The notes: generated by a model not told the origin, from the sequence alone. 64,000 bases of DNA from Haloquadratum walsbyi J07HQW2 (GCF_000415985.1 NZ_KE356561.1:1768629-1832628); one strand, 5' to 3'; positions 10,711 through 22,021 are shown, counted from the first letter of the stretch. Made by a program: numbers and translations.

Positions 10711-11221
10711 GATTGCTCTAGTTAATACATAATTTATCACTCTGCTGGAATTCCTCGTTGTACTTCGCCTCATCTCACTAATGTCACGCTCATAAGATTG
10801 GGCTGAATTTTTGATGTTTTTTTGAACTTTCTATTTGTGATTTCACCGCTGATCGTCGGCGATACGCTGAGAACACCCTTAGGTGGATTAAACGAGATCA
10901 ATATCATTCATCGTCAATTCCGTATTCTATTCGATGAGCAAAATTTGATGAGTCACCTAGTAGCGTCTAAAAGCGGTAATCACTGATATTTTGTCGAGTA
11001 TAGCAGATATCTGCATTGACGCTCACCCTCAGTATCATGCAGTAACTGCTGTATATGACACCCGATGGGCGAAGGCATTAATTCGATATCAAAAACTGAT
11101 TTTCGTGATATACTCACATACGTATGTATTGAACTATGATATCGAAAATTATTGAAACCGCAGGAGTTACCCCACCAATAATATACAAGTCTATACTGAG
11201 ATTAGAATATGACGCAATACG

Positions 11222-11599
11222 TCAGTTGTCTTCAACAAGTACGGCGCTAACTTGACCCGTTTGTCCTGGTCGAGACGTCACACGTGCTTGCCCTGCAGAG
11301 GTTTTAATGATTGCTCCCTTTGTGATAATATTTCGTCGAATATAATTAACATTCGCAGGATTATCAACAACATTTTCAATCTCTTCCGTAGACACCTCAC
11401 CGCCATCTGCGACTTGTGCAATATTTGTTGATAATGCTCGGAGTTTATTTTCGGACCCACGCGCATCGATAACTTGGAATCGTGGGTCATCGACCGTTGT
11501 TTCTGCAGCCTCACGCCCGAGTTGGTGTCGCTTCTTTTTACCTACGTTATGAAGTCGCCCACCAGTTCGTTTCCGCGTTGATCGTCCTTGGTCTTTCAT
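11222..11599 (-). CDS. rps8e: 30S ribosomal protein S8e
   Basis: MKDQGRSTRKRTGGRLHNVGKKKRHQLGREAAETTVDDPRFQVIDARGSENKLRALSTN..GAIIKTSAGQARVTSRPGQTGQVSAVLVED. Confidence 0.93.
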   Translation of the reverse strand: MKDQGRSTRKRTGGRLHNVGKKKRHQLGREAAETTVDDPRFQVIDARGSENKLRALSTNIAQVADGGEVSTEEIENVVDNPANVNYIRRNIITKGAIIKTSAGQARVTSRPGQTGQVSAVLVEDN

Positions 11600-11886
11600 G
11601 TAAATAAACACTCTCGGTGAATACTTCAATGACTCGCATTACACGTATGCTCGGTATTAATTGCACATTATTCCAAAAGCAGCAATCTGTACGTTTATAT
11701 ATGATTTGCTGAGAGACGTCAAATAGGGTATATCAATAAAATTAATATAATAACCGTGACGATTTAGATGAGTGCATCAGCGAATACAATTTAATCGTGG
11801 GATAAAAATTGCTTCACGGGATAGCTATCTCTGGCATTGATAGATGCAGTTGAGTAGTTTATATCATTTGCACACACAATATTAGT

Positions 11887-12348
11887 ATGAGTCTTAAAAT
11901 CGCTGTTGCTGTCCCATTTAAACAACGTGGGAAAACACGTCTCGGTGAGGGGTCATTTGTCGTTGCACTTTCACTTGACCGCAACTGGTTTTCACCTGAC
12001 CAGGTCCAGCGGTTGATTACTATCGCTGCTAGCCGGGGATTACTTTCTCAGTCTGGTGATAAAGTTATTGCAGAGTTCGACCCAGCGACTATTTCGATTC
12101 CTGACTCATACGAACCTGATGAGTCAATTCTTCGAGAACAATCAGCATTTGAGCAGTTACTTGATGCACTTGTTACCGCCGGACATGAGAAACGCAAGGT
12201 GGTTGCTGAAATCAACGAACGACAGCGCCACCTTGGGATTTCTGTTGAAGCAGCAGCGGCAGTATATGCAATAGAAGCTGGTGTTGACCTCGATACAGAT
12301 ACCGGTAGTGCGATTGATGCTGCATATGAGTCAGTTTGTAATCAATAA
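11887..12348 (+). CDS. DUF2240 family protein
   Basis: MSLKIAVAVPFKQRGKTRLGEGSFVVALSLDRNWFSPDQVQRLI..EINERQRHLGISVEAAAAVYAIEAGVD. Confidence 0.75.
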   Translation: MSLKIAVAVPFKQRGKTRLGEGSFVVALSLDRNWFSPDQVQRLITIAASRGLLSQSGDKVIAEFDPATISIPDSYEPDESILREQSAFEQLLDALVTAGHEKRKVVAEINERQRHLGISVEAAAAVYAIEAGVDLDTDTGSAIDAAYESVCNQ

Positions 12349-12674
12349 ACTAACTCATCGAATATCAGTTCTTACTGCAATTGTATTTTCTGTATAATAA
12401 AAACTTCATACGTGCAAAGTTGCGTCTTAATTGACACAGATAGATTTTATTTGGACTGTTCGACGGTCGTGGCTGTCACTAATCTTGGCTATGGGTGTGC
12501 TCTCAAATGTACCAGAAATGTAACATAAAACGTGAGACAGAGCAGCTTCAGGATAATCACAAAACCACATCAGATTTCATCTTGATCGTGACGATTGGTT
12601 CAATTCAACAGTCGCTGCAACTACGCTCAAAACGAGTATCCACATTGAATCTAGCCGCTCCTATGGCGGAGATT

Positions 12675-15600
12675 TTATCCCCACTTGCTGGTCATTGTTG
12701 GCCGGTCAGAGACTGGATCAACATCAATCGGGTCATCTTTGGTATCAATCGCTTCAAGTGCCGCAAAGGCTGATGCAGTCGTCGAGAAGTATGTGATTTC
12801 TTCTTCGACGCAAATCTCAAGTGGACCGCGATCGCGGGAAATGACAATATCAATTTCACCCTGTCGAAGCGCACTGATAAGAGCCTCTGTGCTATCACTC
12901 TCCGGGAACGTCGCGAGTTCAAAGCATGCATCATATCCATCTCGTAATGCAGTACCATCATCACTATCAGGGTCTGGGAACTCCTCATCTGAGAGATCGA
13001 CCCAGGCGGTTCCTGCAGACGGAATTGATTTTCCAACTGAGTTTTGTGCTTTATCATAGGCTTTTCCAAAGGTTGAGGCAGTTCCCATCACCTCACCAGT
13101 CGATTTCATCTCAGGACCGAGTCGTGGGTCTGACCCTGGTAATCGATCAAACGGTAAGACGACTTCTTTGACACTGGTTTCTGCTGGAATCTGCTCGGTG
13201 GTATCTAGTGTGGTAAGTGACTCACCAGCCATCACTTTCGCTGCGAGTTTCGCGACTGGAACGCCTGTTGCCTTTGAAACGAATGGCACGGTGCGTGATG
13301 ATCGTGGATTTGCCTCAAGAACATACACATCGTTATCCTTGACAGCTAATTGTACGTTTAATAATCCAACTGTGTCCAGTGCAGTAGCAATATCCTCTGT
13401 AACAGCGCGGACACGAGACATCGTTTCAGTGCTCAATGAACGCGGTGGAATCATACATGCAGAGTCACCTGAGTGGACCCCGGCACTCTCGACATGCTCC
13501 ATAACACCGCCAATGATTGTCCGCTCACCATCAGAAACAGCGTCAACATCAAGCTCAATCGCATCAGCAAGGAACTGATCAATAAGGATAGGCTTATCAG
13601 GTGAAACACGAACTGCCTCCTCGATGTACTCCTGTAACTCTGCATCAGAGTGAACAACATCCATTGCGCGTCCTCCAAGCACATATGAAGGGCGAACAAG
13701 GACAGGGTATCCAAGTTCATTCGCGAGCGTAAGCGCCTCAGACTCACTTGTTGCTGACCCACCAATGGGTTGTTTGATGCCAAGGTCACCCATCAAGCGA
13801 TTAAATCGGTCACGATCTTCAGCAAGGTCCATCGCGTCAACACTCGTGCCAAGAATATCACAATCAAGTCCGCGGCGGTCAAGTTCATTTTCAAGTGGCT
13901 GTCCGATATTAACTGAAGTTTGTCCGCCAAACTGCACCATTACCCCATCAGCGTTGGTTGCCTCAGCAACATCTGCGACCTCCTCAGCAGTAATTGGTTC
14001 AAAAAAGAGTCCATCGGACGTGTCATAATCCGTCGAGACAGTTTCTGGATTATTATTGATAACATGTGCACCGATTCCAAGTTCCCTGAGAGCACGGACT
14101 GCATGTACCGAACAGTAATCAAATTCAACGCCCTGTCCGATTCTGATTGGACCACCACCGACGACAACGACACTTTCGACATCACGGTCAACGCGAAGTT
14201 CCCCGGCTGCTGCAGCACCTTCATACGGTCCAGAACCCGAGGCAAATTCTGGTTTTCGTGAAGAGTAATAATATGGTGTTTGTGCAGCGAACTCGCCAGC
14301 ACAAGTATCGACTTGCTTGTATGTTCGTCCAGGAACAGTTCTCTCAACCGCGTCAATTGCTTCATCTGCTGTCTCCGCAATTTCAGTGTTTGTGATACCA
14401 GTCGTTGCAGCGGTTGTAAGTTCACCATTTTGTGCGGATTTTAGTGCGGTTGACACACGTTGAAATCGCTCAAGATACCATTGTTTGATGCCCGTCAACT
14501 CAGCAACTGTGTCGACGGAATACTCACGATTGAACCCCTCAAAGATTGCATATGCACGGTCTGGCGTTGGTCTGTCAAGATACTCTGATTTGAGTTCTAT
14601 GTCACTGAGTGTTTCAAGATCGGCTGCTGGGTCATACTCGGATGAGCGCAATGCCTTTAATAGTGATTCTTCAAACGTGCGACCGATAGCCATTGCCTCG
14701 CCGGTCGATTTCATGGCTGTTGAGAGCTCAAAGTCAACATTGTCAAATTTATCCTTAGGCCAGCGTGGAACCTTCGTGACGATATAGTCGATTGCAGGCT
14801 CGAACGCAGCGGTCGTTTCACCGGTTATCTCATTTTCAATCTCATGGAGTCGTTTGCCAAGTGCCACTTTTGCTGTAACGCGGGCGATTGGATATCCAGT
14901 CGCTTTCGAAGCAAGCGCTGAGGACCGAGAGACTCGAGGATTTACTTCAACAACACGGTACTCCCCGCCTGGCGTTCCATCATCATGCCACGCGAACTGA
15001 ATATTACAACCACCCTGAATTCCAAGTTCTCGAATGACATCGAGTGCAGCATTACGCATTGCCTGATGTCCTTCATCTGGGATAACCTGCGATGGAGTCA
15101 CTACAATTGATTCACCAGTATGGATCCCCATCGGATCGAGGTTCTCCATATTACAGATAATAATCGTTGAATCGTCAGCATCACGCATTACCTCATACTC
15201 AAGCTCTACCCACCCAGCAATCGATTCGGTGATTAACACCTCACTGTTACGAGAGAGTCGTAATCCCTTGCGGACACGTTCGACCAGTTCATTCATTTCA
15301 GCAACAACACCTGACCCAGATCCACCAAGGGTGTATGTGGTACGTGCAATAACTGGGAGCCCACCGACTGCCTCAACAGCATCATATACTCGATCTCTGA
15401 GATCTGATTCGGTGAGCGATTGGACAGCCTCACCCTCTGTCAGAGAGATTGTCCTCGATTGCGGTACTGGCTGTCCAATCCGCTCCATTCGCTGACGAAA
15501 TAGGTCGCGATCTTCTGTTGCATATATTGTCTCAAGTGGTGTCCCCATAATCTCAACATTGTGAGTTTCAAGAACACCTTCTTCTGCAAGTTCCGCTGTG

Positions 15601-15944
15601 ACATTCAAACCAGTCTGTCCACCGAGTCCAGCAATCACACCGTCTGGTTGTTCAGTGCGAATAATCTCCGCGATTGCCGTGGTCGTAATTGGCTCGATAT
15701 ATACTCGATCAGCCATCTCCGGATCGGTCATGATTGTTGCAGGATTCGAGTTGACGAGGACAACCCGTGCGCCCTCTTCCTGAAGCGCCCGACAGGCCTG
15801 TGCGCCAGAATAATCAAACTCAGCTGCCTGCCCAATTTGAATTGGACCACTACCGATAAGTAGGATCGTCCGGTCGGCTGATGCGATGTCAGCGCTATCG
15901 GTATCAGTCCGTATGTTAGTATCTGCGTCCTCGTCAGTCATCAC
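12675..15944 (-). CDS. carB: Carbamoyl-phosphate synthase large subunit
   Basis: 1089 aa with duplicated ATP-grasp halves: ILLIGSGPIQIGQAAEFDYSGAQACRALQEEGARVVLVNSNPATIMTDPEMADRVYIEPIT ... VVVVGGGPIRIGQGVEFDYCSVHAVRAL; ends RPTMTSKWG. Confidence 0.97.
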   Translation of the reverse strand: MMTDEDADTNIRTDTDSADIASADRTILLIGSGPIQIGQAAEFDYSGAQACRALQEEGARVVLVNSNPATIMTDPEMADRVYIEPITTTAIAEIIRTEQPDGVIAGLGGQTGLNVTAELAEEGVLETHNVEIMGTPLETIYATEDRDLFRQRMERIGQPVPQSRTISLTEGEAVQSLTESDLRDRVYDAVEAVGGLPVIARTTYTLGGSGSGVVAEMNELVERVRKGLRLSRNSEVLITESIAGWVELEYEVMRDADDSTIIICNMENLDPMGIHTGESIVVTPSQVIPDEGHQAMRNAALDVIRELGIQGGCNIQFAWHDDGTPGGEYRVVEVNPRVSRSSALASKATGYPIARVTAKVALGKRLHEIENEITGETTAAFEPAIDYIVTKVPRWPKDKFDNVDFELSTAMKSTGEAMAIGRTFEESLLKALRSSEYDPAADLETLSDIELKSEYLDRPTPDRAYAIFEGFNREYSVDTVAELTGIKQWYLERFQRVSTALKSAQNGELTTAATTGITNTEIAETADEAIDAVERTVPGRTYKQVDTCAGEFAAQTPYYYSSRKPEFASGSGPYEGAAAAGELRVDRDVESVVVVGGGPIRIGQGVEFDYCSVHAVRALRELGIGAHVINNNPETVSTDYDTSDGLFFEPITAEEVADVAEATNADGVMVQFGGQTSVNIGQPLENELDRRGLDCDILGTSVDAMDLAEDRDRFNRLMGDLGIKQPIGGSATSESEALTLANELGYPVLVRPSYVLGGRAMDVVHSDAELQEYIEEAVRVSPDKPILIDQFLADAIELDVDAVSDGERTIIGGVMEHVESAGVHSGDSACMIPPRSLSTETMSRVRAVTEDIATALDTVGLLNVQLAVKDNDVYVLEANPRSSRTVPFVSKATGVPVAKLAAKVMAGESLTTLDTTEQIPAETSVKEVVLPFDRLPGSDPRLGPEMKSTGEVMGTASTFGKAYDKAQNSVGKSIPSAGTAWVDLSDEEFPDPDSDDGTALRDGYDACFELATFPESDSTEALISALRQGEIDIVISRDRGPLEICVEEEITYFSTTASAFAALEAIDTKDDPIDVDPVSDRPTMTSKWG

Positions 15945-16075
15945 TGCGGTACAGTCTGCACATCGTAATAAGCCCGGCGAAATGCTACGAGATGCGAAGT
16001 CGGGTTGCGAAATTCGTAATCTAGTGATATAAAATAAGTATTGGATTCTCTATCTTCTATAATGAATTGTAGCTA

Positions 16076-16603
16076 TTACATCGCGTCAGCTTCAGAGAAT
16101 TCACGTTGCTCACGATATTGATCGACAAATTCGCCGATATCAAACTCATGCATCTGTGATTCAAACTGTGTTGCAATAGAATCTTCACCGTGACTAACAG
16201 CATGGTCCATTAACTCAATCACCAACTCAACAACGACTTCGTGTAATCGGCGAGAATCAAAGTCAGTAACCCAGACAATCCCTGCACCTACCTCGCCGTC
16301 ATTGCTTACATCAACAACGGCGACACGATCAGGAAATTCCTCAAGTACAATCCCAAGAAGATGGGCGGTACCGAACTCTGGCATATCCTCGCTGGTCGTT
16401 TCTACTGCCTCTCTAAGCACTTCGACAAGGAACTCTGGAAGAAAGCGCTCTGCAGGGTGGATATCCATCACAACAGCATGCTGCTCCCCACAGTCGCACT
16501 CAAACTCACGCATTCCGAGGTCAAGTTGGCGGACAGCAGTTGTCTCACCACAAGCTAAGTCAATAGTTTCACCACCCCCACTGGGAACCCGCGGTTGTGT
16601 CAT
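16076..16603 (-). CDS. Conserved haloarchaeal protein (DUF5815-like)
   Basis: 175 aa intact ORF MTQPRVPSGGGETIDLACGETTAVRQLDLGMREFECDCGEQHAVVMDIHPAERFLPEFLVEVL. Confidence 0.65.
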   Translation of the reverse strand: MTQPRVPSGGGETIDLACGETTAVRQLDLGMREFECDCGEQHAVVMDIHPAERFLPEFLVEVLREAVETTSEDMPEFGTAHLLGIVLEEFPDRVAVVDVSNDGEVGAGIVWVTDFDSRRLHEVVVELVIELMDHAVSHGEDSIATQFESQMHEFDIGEFVDQYREQREFSEADAM

Positions 16604-16754
16604 ACTATTATATTGTATCCACAGCTGTTAAAAACCCTTATTTGGACAGCTAACTGTATTAATCACTATTTTTACTCATGAGGTCTCAGTTCTGACTTCG
16701 ATTGTAATCGGAGAATCACAGCAGCGGGTTGGTTTACAGCCACCTCAGGTCCCG

Positions 16755-17006
16755 TCACTCACTTGCAGTTGTGTATAACAGAGGACCGACAAGTAACAGT
16801 GCAATACCTAAGAAAAGATAATGTATCGGCACAAGTGCCTGTGGTGTGAGAATAAAGATAAGACCAAAGAGGGTAGTGTTTGCTGCGACTAGTCGCTGGG
16901 ACTTCAATGGAAGTGCGCCGACAGTGGCAAGCACAAATCCAAGCAATAACGCCTGCCCGACGTTGTAGTTGAGCAAGAAGCTATCGACAAGCTGTAGAGG
17001 GAACAT
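16755..17006 (-). CDS. Small membrane protein
   Basis: 83 aa with 2-3 predicted hydrophobic helices. Confidence 0.5.
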   Translation of the reverse strand: MFPLQLVDSFLLNYNVGQALLLGFVLATVGALPLKSQRLVAANTTLFGLIFILTPQALVPIHYLFLGIALLLVGPLLYTTASE

Positions 17007-17063
17007 CGGTAATCTGGTTTTCTATGTGACCTGTTCATTAAACTTCCGTTCTTCAGAGCAGTC

Positions 17064-17396
17064 TCACCGTCCGGTTGGACCCGTAATATCAAGTGGACGT
17101 ATCCACCCAAACCACACCGCAAAGACCATTCCAGCATATCCGAGTGTGTAGATGATAACTCCAAGATCATTGTATCCCGCCTCAGCGAGAGCTCGTCGTG
17201 CAAGTCCTGACCCAGCAATGCCGCTCAACAATAACGCTCCTAATAATAATTTACTCCGCGTCAACTCGAAGAGACCTACGTCGGTTTGATCAACCGTGTT
17301 GAGTGTCTTGACGGTGTCGTCAGTACGATTGGCATCAGTGTCAGTTCCAGTGCCAGTATCGCCCGAATTGTCATCTGTTGTACTGTCGGTGCTCAT
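17064..17396 (-). CDS. Membrane protein with acidic N-terminal tail
   Basis: 110 aa, D/T-rich N-terminus then hydrophobic segments LLLGALLLSGIAGSGLA and LGVIIYTLGYAGMVFAVWFGW. Confidence 0.55.
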   Translation of the reverse strand: MSTDSTTDDNSGDTGTGTDTDANRTDDTVKTLNTVDQTDVGLFELTRSKLLLGALLLSGIAGSGLARRALAEAGYNDLGVIIYTLGYAGMVFAVWFGWIRPLDITGPTGR

Positions 17397-17592
17397 ACGT
17401 ATACTCGTGAGTTACCGTTGATAACTCCTGAATTACTCGATTCAATCGGGTCATGCACGTGGTCATATTGATCCACGTTTGAATAAAAGCTCGGCATTAA
17501 CAGTCCCACCGGTAATCGGTATGTAACGAAATTAGTTGGCTGGGGAGTTACGACCCGGACTCCAACTACAGTATGAATAGTTGGAAAGGAGG

Positions 17593-17666
17593 TGGGCCAA
17601 CACGGATTTGAACCGTGGACCTCCCGGTTATCAGCCGAGCGCTCAACCTGACTGAGCTATTGGCCC
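17593..17666 (-). tRNA. tRNA-Ile (anticodon GAU)
   Basis: Reverse strand GGGCCAATAGCTCAGTCAGGTTGAGCGCTCGGCTGATAACCGGGAGGTCCACGGTTCAAATCCGTGTTGGCCCA; 7-bp acceptor stem GGGCCAA/TTGGCCC, anticodon loop CTGATAA. Confidence 0.95.
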
Positions 17667-17793
17667 AGCGGAGCGCATGTGATGCTAGCGTAATGATGTG
17701 TTTAAGCGTTTCCTTTCAGCGGTTTTCCAGTCGTATCAAAATCAATGCACTGCATCGAGATGGGCAGCAATATTATCTGCATAAGCTGATTCA

Positions 17794-18273
17794 CTATCGA
17801 TCTTCATCAGGATGCCCATACTCCTCTGGATCAAGATTTATTGTATCATCATCTGGGAAGCCATTCACATATACATTACCGGATATGAAATCATTCGTTC
17901 GTTGATCAAGTATCGGCGTGACGATATACCGTTTCGCGAGAATGCGAATCGGATATCGTGTAACAGGAATTGCACTTGCGAATCCAATTACGTCAGTAAC
18001 AATCCCAGGTGTCAGTAAGAATGCACCAGCAGCAATGAGCAATCCTCCATCAATTAATTCATTCGTCGGGAGCGTTCCCTGTGCAATCTTCTGTTGGATT
18101 CGCTGTATTGTTGTCCGACCCTCAGCACGGACAAGCACCATCCCGAAGAGCCCAGTCAAGACGACAATAAGCACTGTGGCAAGGAGACCGATGGTTGTCG
18201 CAATCGGCACAAGAAGCAATGTATCAACGAGTGGAATCGATAGTAGAGCTACGATCACCCATCGAGTCTTCAT
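17794..18273 (-). CDS. FxsA family membrane protein
   Basis: MKTRWVIVALLSIPLVDTLLLVPIATTIGLLATVLIVVLTGLFGMVLVRAEGRTTIQRIQQKIAQGTLPTNELIDGGLLIAAGAFLLTPGIVTDVIGF. Confidence 0.85.
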   Translation of the reverse strand: MKTRWVIVALLSIPLVDTLLLVPIATTIGLLATVLIVVLTGLFGMVLVRAEGRTTIQRIQQKIAQGTLPTNELIDGGLLIAAGAFLLTPGIVTDVIGFASAIPVTRYPIRILAKRYIVTPILDQRTNDFISGNVYVNGFPDDDTINLDPEEYGHPDEDR

Positions 18274-18402
18274 ATAATGAATACCCAATCAGCATTGATA
18301 GCCCTTGTGTCGATATCAATCTTGAGTATATATTTTTAATATTGTATCGTACTGTGATTGATACCTCAATTTCTTAATACGTGTCATCACTGATATTATG
18401 TT

Positions 18403-20113
18403 GTGATTGACGATCCGACCCGCGTTGAGTGGCGGCAGTGGGGTGATGAGGCATTTGCCAAAGCACAGGCGAGTGATACACCGGTGCTTCTCTCATTGAC
18501 GGCAACTTGGTGTGACGGTTGTCAGGAGATGGATATGGAGACGCACGCTGAGCCACATATTGCCGCCAATATTAATAACGGGTTCATTACAATTTGTGTC
18601 GATATTGATCGTCATCCGCGGGTTCGTGAGCGATACAATATGGGTGAATTCCCATCGACTGTTTTCTGTACATCAACAGGAAAACCCCTCACAGGTGCTG
18701 GTGGTATACGACAAGTTACTGATTCTGTCCGGTCTGTTTGGACCGAACGAGGTGCTGATGCCGGTCGAATTCTATAACCACTTACAGACGACCCGACACC
18801 GGTGGGAACGGTCGATGACCGTATTGCCGGACAACTCGAGTCAAAATGGAATGATCAATTCGTAGGGTGGGAAGATAGTGCAAAATTCCCACTTTCACGA
18901 CCAATCGAGTTCGCTCTCAAGCGTGAGCGAAATCAAGCAATTGAGACACTTCATGTAACTGCAGAATCGCTGTATGATCATGGAACGGATGGATTCTATC
19001 GATACACTGACAACCGCGATTGGTCAACACTTCGTAAAAAAGATTCTTTATACGAATGCTGTTGATTCGTGCATTCGCAAACGGATAGCTGTATACCGGT
19101 GAGGAAACGCTGCTTGACCCGGCATATGGTACACAACAGTTCCTAGTTGATCAACTGTGGAACAGTCACGCGTTTGCAAAAGATATTGCCCCACAATTGG
19201 AGAGTGATACGAATAAAGAGGAATCAGACGCGACTGCCGATTCTCGTTGTGATCCAACAATGTATGTGGGGTCAAACGCTCTCATGGCAGATGCACTGTT
19301 GACACTGGGCGCGTATAATGACGATGAGGAAGCACATGAATACGGTCGTCGTGTGCTCATGGCAGTTGAGTCAGCGTTCATCATCAGTAGTGGGGCTGTG
19401 TTTCATGCTGATTACGATGGAGTGTTGAATGAATCACATATATCTGATGATACGACTTTTAGCTCAGAGACGGAGACATAGATTCTTCCGAGCCCATGTT
19501 GTTGTTGTTAGAAGACCATGCTCGCATTATCAACGTATTCGTTACCGCACGTCGGGCGCTTGGACAGGATGTGAATGAGCTTACAAATAATCCTATGTCG
19601 ATGGCCACCCCCATTGCCGACACTGCAATTGACTAACTTTATGATACTGATACTACCGGAGGGTTTCGAGATGGTCCAACAGCTGGTTCCGGATTGCTTG
19701 ATCATCCACTGTAACCACTTGATGGAACCGTCAAAATGGCAGATGCATTGGTGAATCTTGGAATCGTAAGTGATACTCAACAATATATTACAGTTGCAAC
19801 AGACGCACTTGCAGCGTTCGCAGGTGCCCGTGAGCGATTAGGTGTGCAAGTTGCTGGGTATAGAGCGGTCACAGCACGAGCAACACGAGTAGTAATTCTT
19901 CTAAGAATGGGTGTTGAGGTAGGGTCAGATCTTCACTGTGCTGTGTTGCGTATTGCTGATCATGAAGCAATTGTAGTACCCAATGCCGATATCCAAGATG
20001 ATACACCTCATCTCATTCATGGGTCAGAAACCGAGACCGAGACCGAGACCGAGACCGCGACCACGACCACGCCGGATGAACTGATGAAAACAGTGTCAGT
20101 GCTCACACATTAA
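18403..20113 (+). pseudogene. Thioredoxin-domain DUF255 / YyaL-SSP411-like protein, multiply frameshifted
   Basis: N-term DDPTRVEWRQWGDEAFAKAQASDTPVLLSLTATWCDGCQEMDMETHAEPHIAANINNGFITICVDIDRHPRVRERYNMGEFPSTVFCTSTGKPLTGAGG, continued in several broken frames to ~20113 (e.g. MADALLTLGAYNDDEEAHEYGRRVL; MADALVNLGIVSDTQQYITVATDALAAFAG). Confidence 0.8.
20027..20071 (+). repeat. Short (GAGACC)n-type tandem repeat
   Basis: gaaaccgagaccgagaccgagaccgagaccgcgaccacgaccacg, encodes ETETETETATTTT-like run in the DUF255 relic. Confidence 0.9.
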
Positions 20114-20376
20114 AGATTGGAGATCAAAAAGTGATTATTCTTACTTACCTACACTTATTCATACCCGCTCCAGCTCCACAGAGCGCGCGGATAATTTTAT
20201 CATTTTAGACCAGGCTCTCAGATTGTAAGAGAATTATCTAAATTTTAACTCAGTGGTCTACTTTTATACATTCTGCAGAGTATATCATACTGAGATTATA
20301 ATTACACGGTCTCTTGATTATTCACGCTCGAAATTGCCACATTCGTATATGCAGTAGATAGAACAATAACTAGTTA

Positions 20377-21306
20377 CTATGATGTGCTAACTTCTGTTCG
20401 CAATTGCTTGAGTGAAACCTCGCGTTCAGCATGTGCATTATGTTGATGAATCGATTCATCATTTGATTGTTTCATTCGCACAACAGCGTCATTATCGAGA
20501 TGGTCAAATGTGTCAACAACTTGCTCAGCCATTGAACGAACACAGTCTTCGACAAATTTTGCATCAGCATGTGCATGGTATGTCATATAGTCCTCATCTG
20601 GACGTTTTGCCAGATTATATATTCGTGCGGACATCGCATCGCGAGCGATGTCGGCAAGTTCAATCAAGTCAACATCCGGGGATCCATCAGCTGTAACTGT
20701 GAGTGTTGCATGCCCACGCTGTGAATGCCCTGGCTGTGGAACCTGCTCGAGGAATGTTTCAATCGTTTCATCCTCAATATCAAGATCACGCATCACATCA
20801 CGAGCTCTAGATGCCGACATTCCCTGCGAACACGGACAGACTGTCATCCCAACCACCTCTGCGCCAATTTCCTCGCGGGTTCCCTCATCAGTCGCAGTCG
20901 CGCTGGCAATAATCGAGACTGTATTCTGTGTTGGAAGTTCACTCGCTGGAGTGTCTTCATGTATAACAAGGTCTGCGGTCATCTCGACTGTCGCAGTTGT
21001 CGTATACTCATGTTTTTCTAATAATCGCTCTGCGACGTCACCGCACATATCCTCGACACGAGATACTGATCCCGAAACAGCCGCCTCAAGCGTCTCATCA
21101 ATTACTTGCATATTTCGGCTCATATCGATTCCCTTTCGACCGCTCGGGAGATCAACAAATACCTCGAATTCAGCCATTAATACAAGTGGGTTCTTTCCCT
21201 CGCGCTCAATTTTCACGAGTTTATCAACGTCTGTGACTCCAACCTGACTCAATCCGACGGTGACGTCGGGACGACTTGCCTGAACATCAGGCAACTGGTG
21301 ACTCAT
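20377..21306 (-). CDS. mptA: GTP cyclohydrolase MptA / FolE2 family
   Basis: [87 protein letters not shown]. Confidence 0.9.
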   Translation of the reverse strand: MSHQLPDVQASRPDVTVGLSQVGVTDVDKLVKIEREGKNPLVLMAEFEVFVDLPSGRKGIDMSRNMQVIDETLEAAVSGSVSRVEDMCGDVAERLLEKHEYTTTATVEMTADLVIHEDTPASELPTQNTVSIIASATATDEGTREEIGAEVVGMTVCPCSQGMSASRARDVMRDLDIEDETIETFLEQVPQPGHSQRGHATLTVTADGSPDVDLIELADIARDAMSARIYNLAKRPDEDYMTYHAHADAKFVEDCVRSMAEQVVDTFDHLDNDAVVRMKQSNDESIHQHNAHAEREVSLKQLRTEVSTS

Positions 21307-21529
21307 CGATGAGACCCTAGAACGGTATTCGATTAATGCTTTCGTTCTACAAAAACGAATATCTCCATACGCAAAATCAACAGAAATGATATATGATAAT
21401 ATCAAATAATTGGACTAATGAATGATACTATATGCACGCATCTGAACATGAGGCGAATGTATAAATTATCGTCATAGTAGTCGTGAAATAGTGTTACGGG
21501 ATATCTGTTGAAAATAACTATCCGTGGGA

Positions 21530-22021
21530 TTACGGCCAGTCATCGCGTTCACTCGATTCGAATGGATCATCTGTCTCTGTATTCTCAGCGAGTTCCCACT
21601 CAGCAGCAGACGCTGCATCTTCAAGTGGGAGAAATTCCCAGTCGACATTTTCAGCAACATCGGCATCAGTTTGATTATTACTTACCAGGACGTGACGGGT
21701 CGTTTCAAACTGCTGTTTGACATTCTCAAGGCTCGCCTCAACTCCACGTGGTCCCGAGAAGAAGTCTTGTCTGACTCGATGCTTCCGAGTGAAGTTTGTT
21801 ACAACATATGTTGGCTTTTCACTTACAACGCCAACATATTCAGTCCATTGTCGCGTATCACTGAATACAGCGTTCGGATCTGCAAGTGCACGCAATGCTT
21901 CTAGCTCAAATGCGAGTGTCATATCTGCATCACCACCCGGCGTTCCTCCATCAGTGCGGATATCTGAGCGAGTATTTTGACTCCCGTTTATTAGATATTT
22001 ATCGTATGTGGTGTTGCTCAT
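21530..22021 (-). CDS. Conserved haloarchaeal protein (DUF7124-like)
   Basis: 163 aa intact ORF DMTLAFELEALRALADPNAVFSDTRQWTEYVGVVSEKPTYVVTNFTRKHRVRQDFFSGPRGVEASLENVKQQF. Confidence 0.6.
   Translation of the reverse strand: MSNTTYDKYLINGSQNTRSDIRTDGGTPGGDADMTLAFELEALRALADPNAVFSDTRQWTEYVGVVSEKPTYVVTNFTRKHRVRQDFFSGPRGVEASLENVKQQFETTRHVLVSNNQTDADVAENVDWEFLPLEDAASAAEWELAENTETDDPFESSERDDWP

Noticed and set aside
12495-12773. 92-aa ORF downstream of DUF2240
   Set aside because: No motif, runs into the carB 3' end antisense; basic composition unlike haloarchaeal proteins.
13168-14028. Long + strand ORFs within carB
   Set aside because: Ser-rich antisense shadow frames of carB.
20027-20071. Possible CRISPR-like repeat
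   Set aside because: It is a contiguous hexanucleotide-type tandem repeat with no spacers.
20648-21247. 199-aa + strand ORF opposite mptA
   Set aside because: Shadow ORF of MptA, biased Ser/Ile composition.
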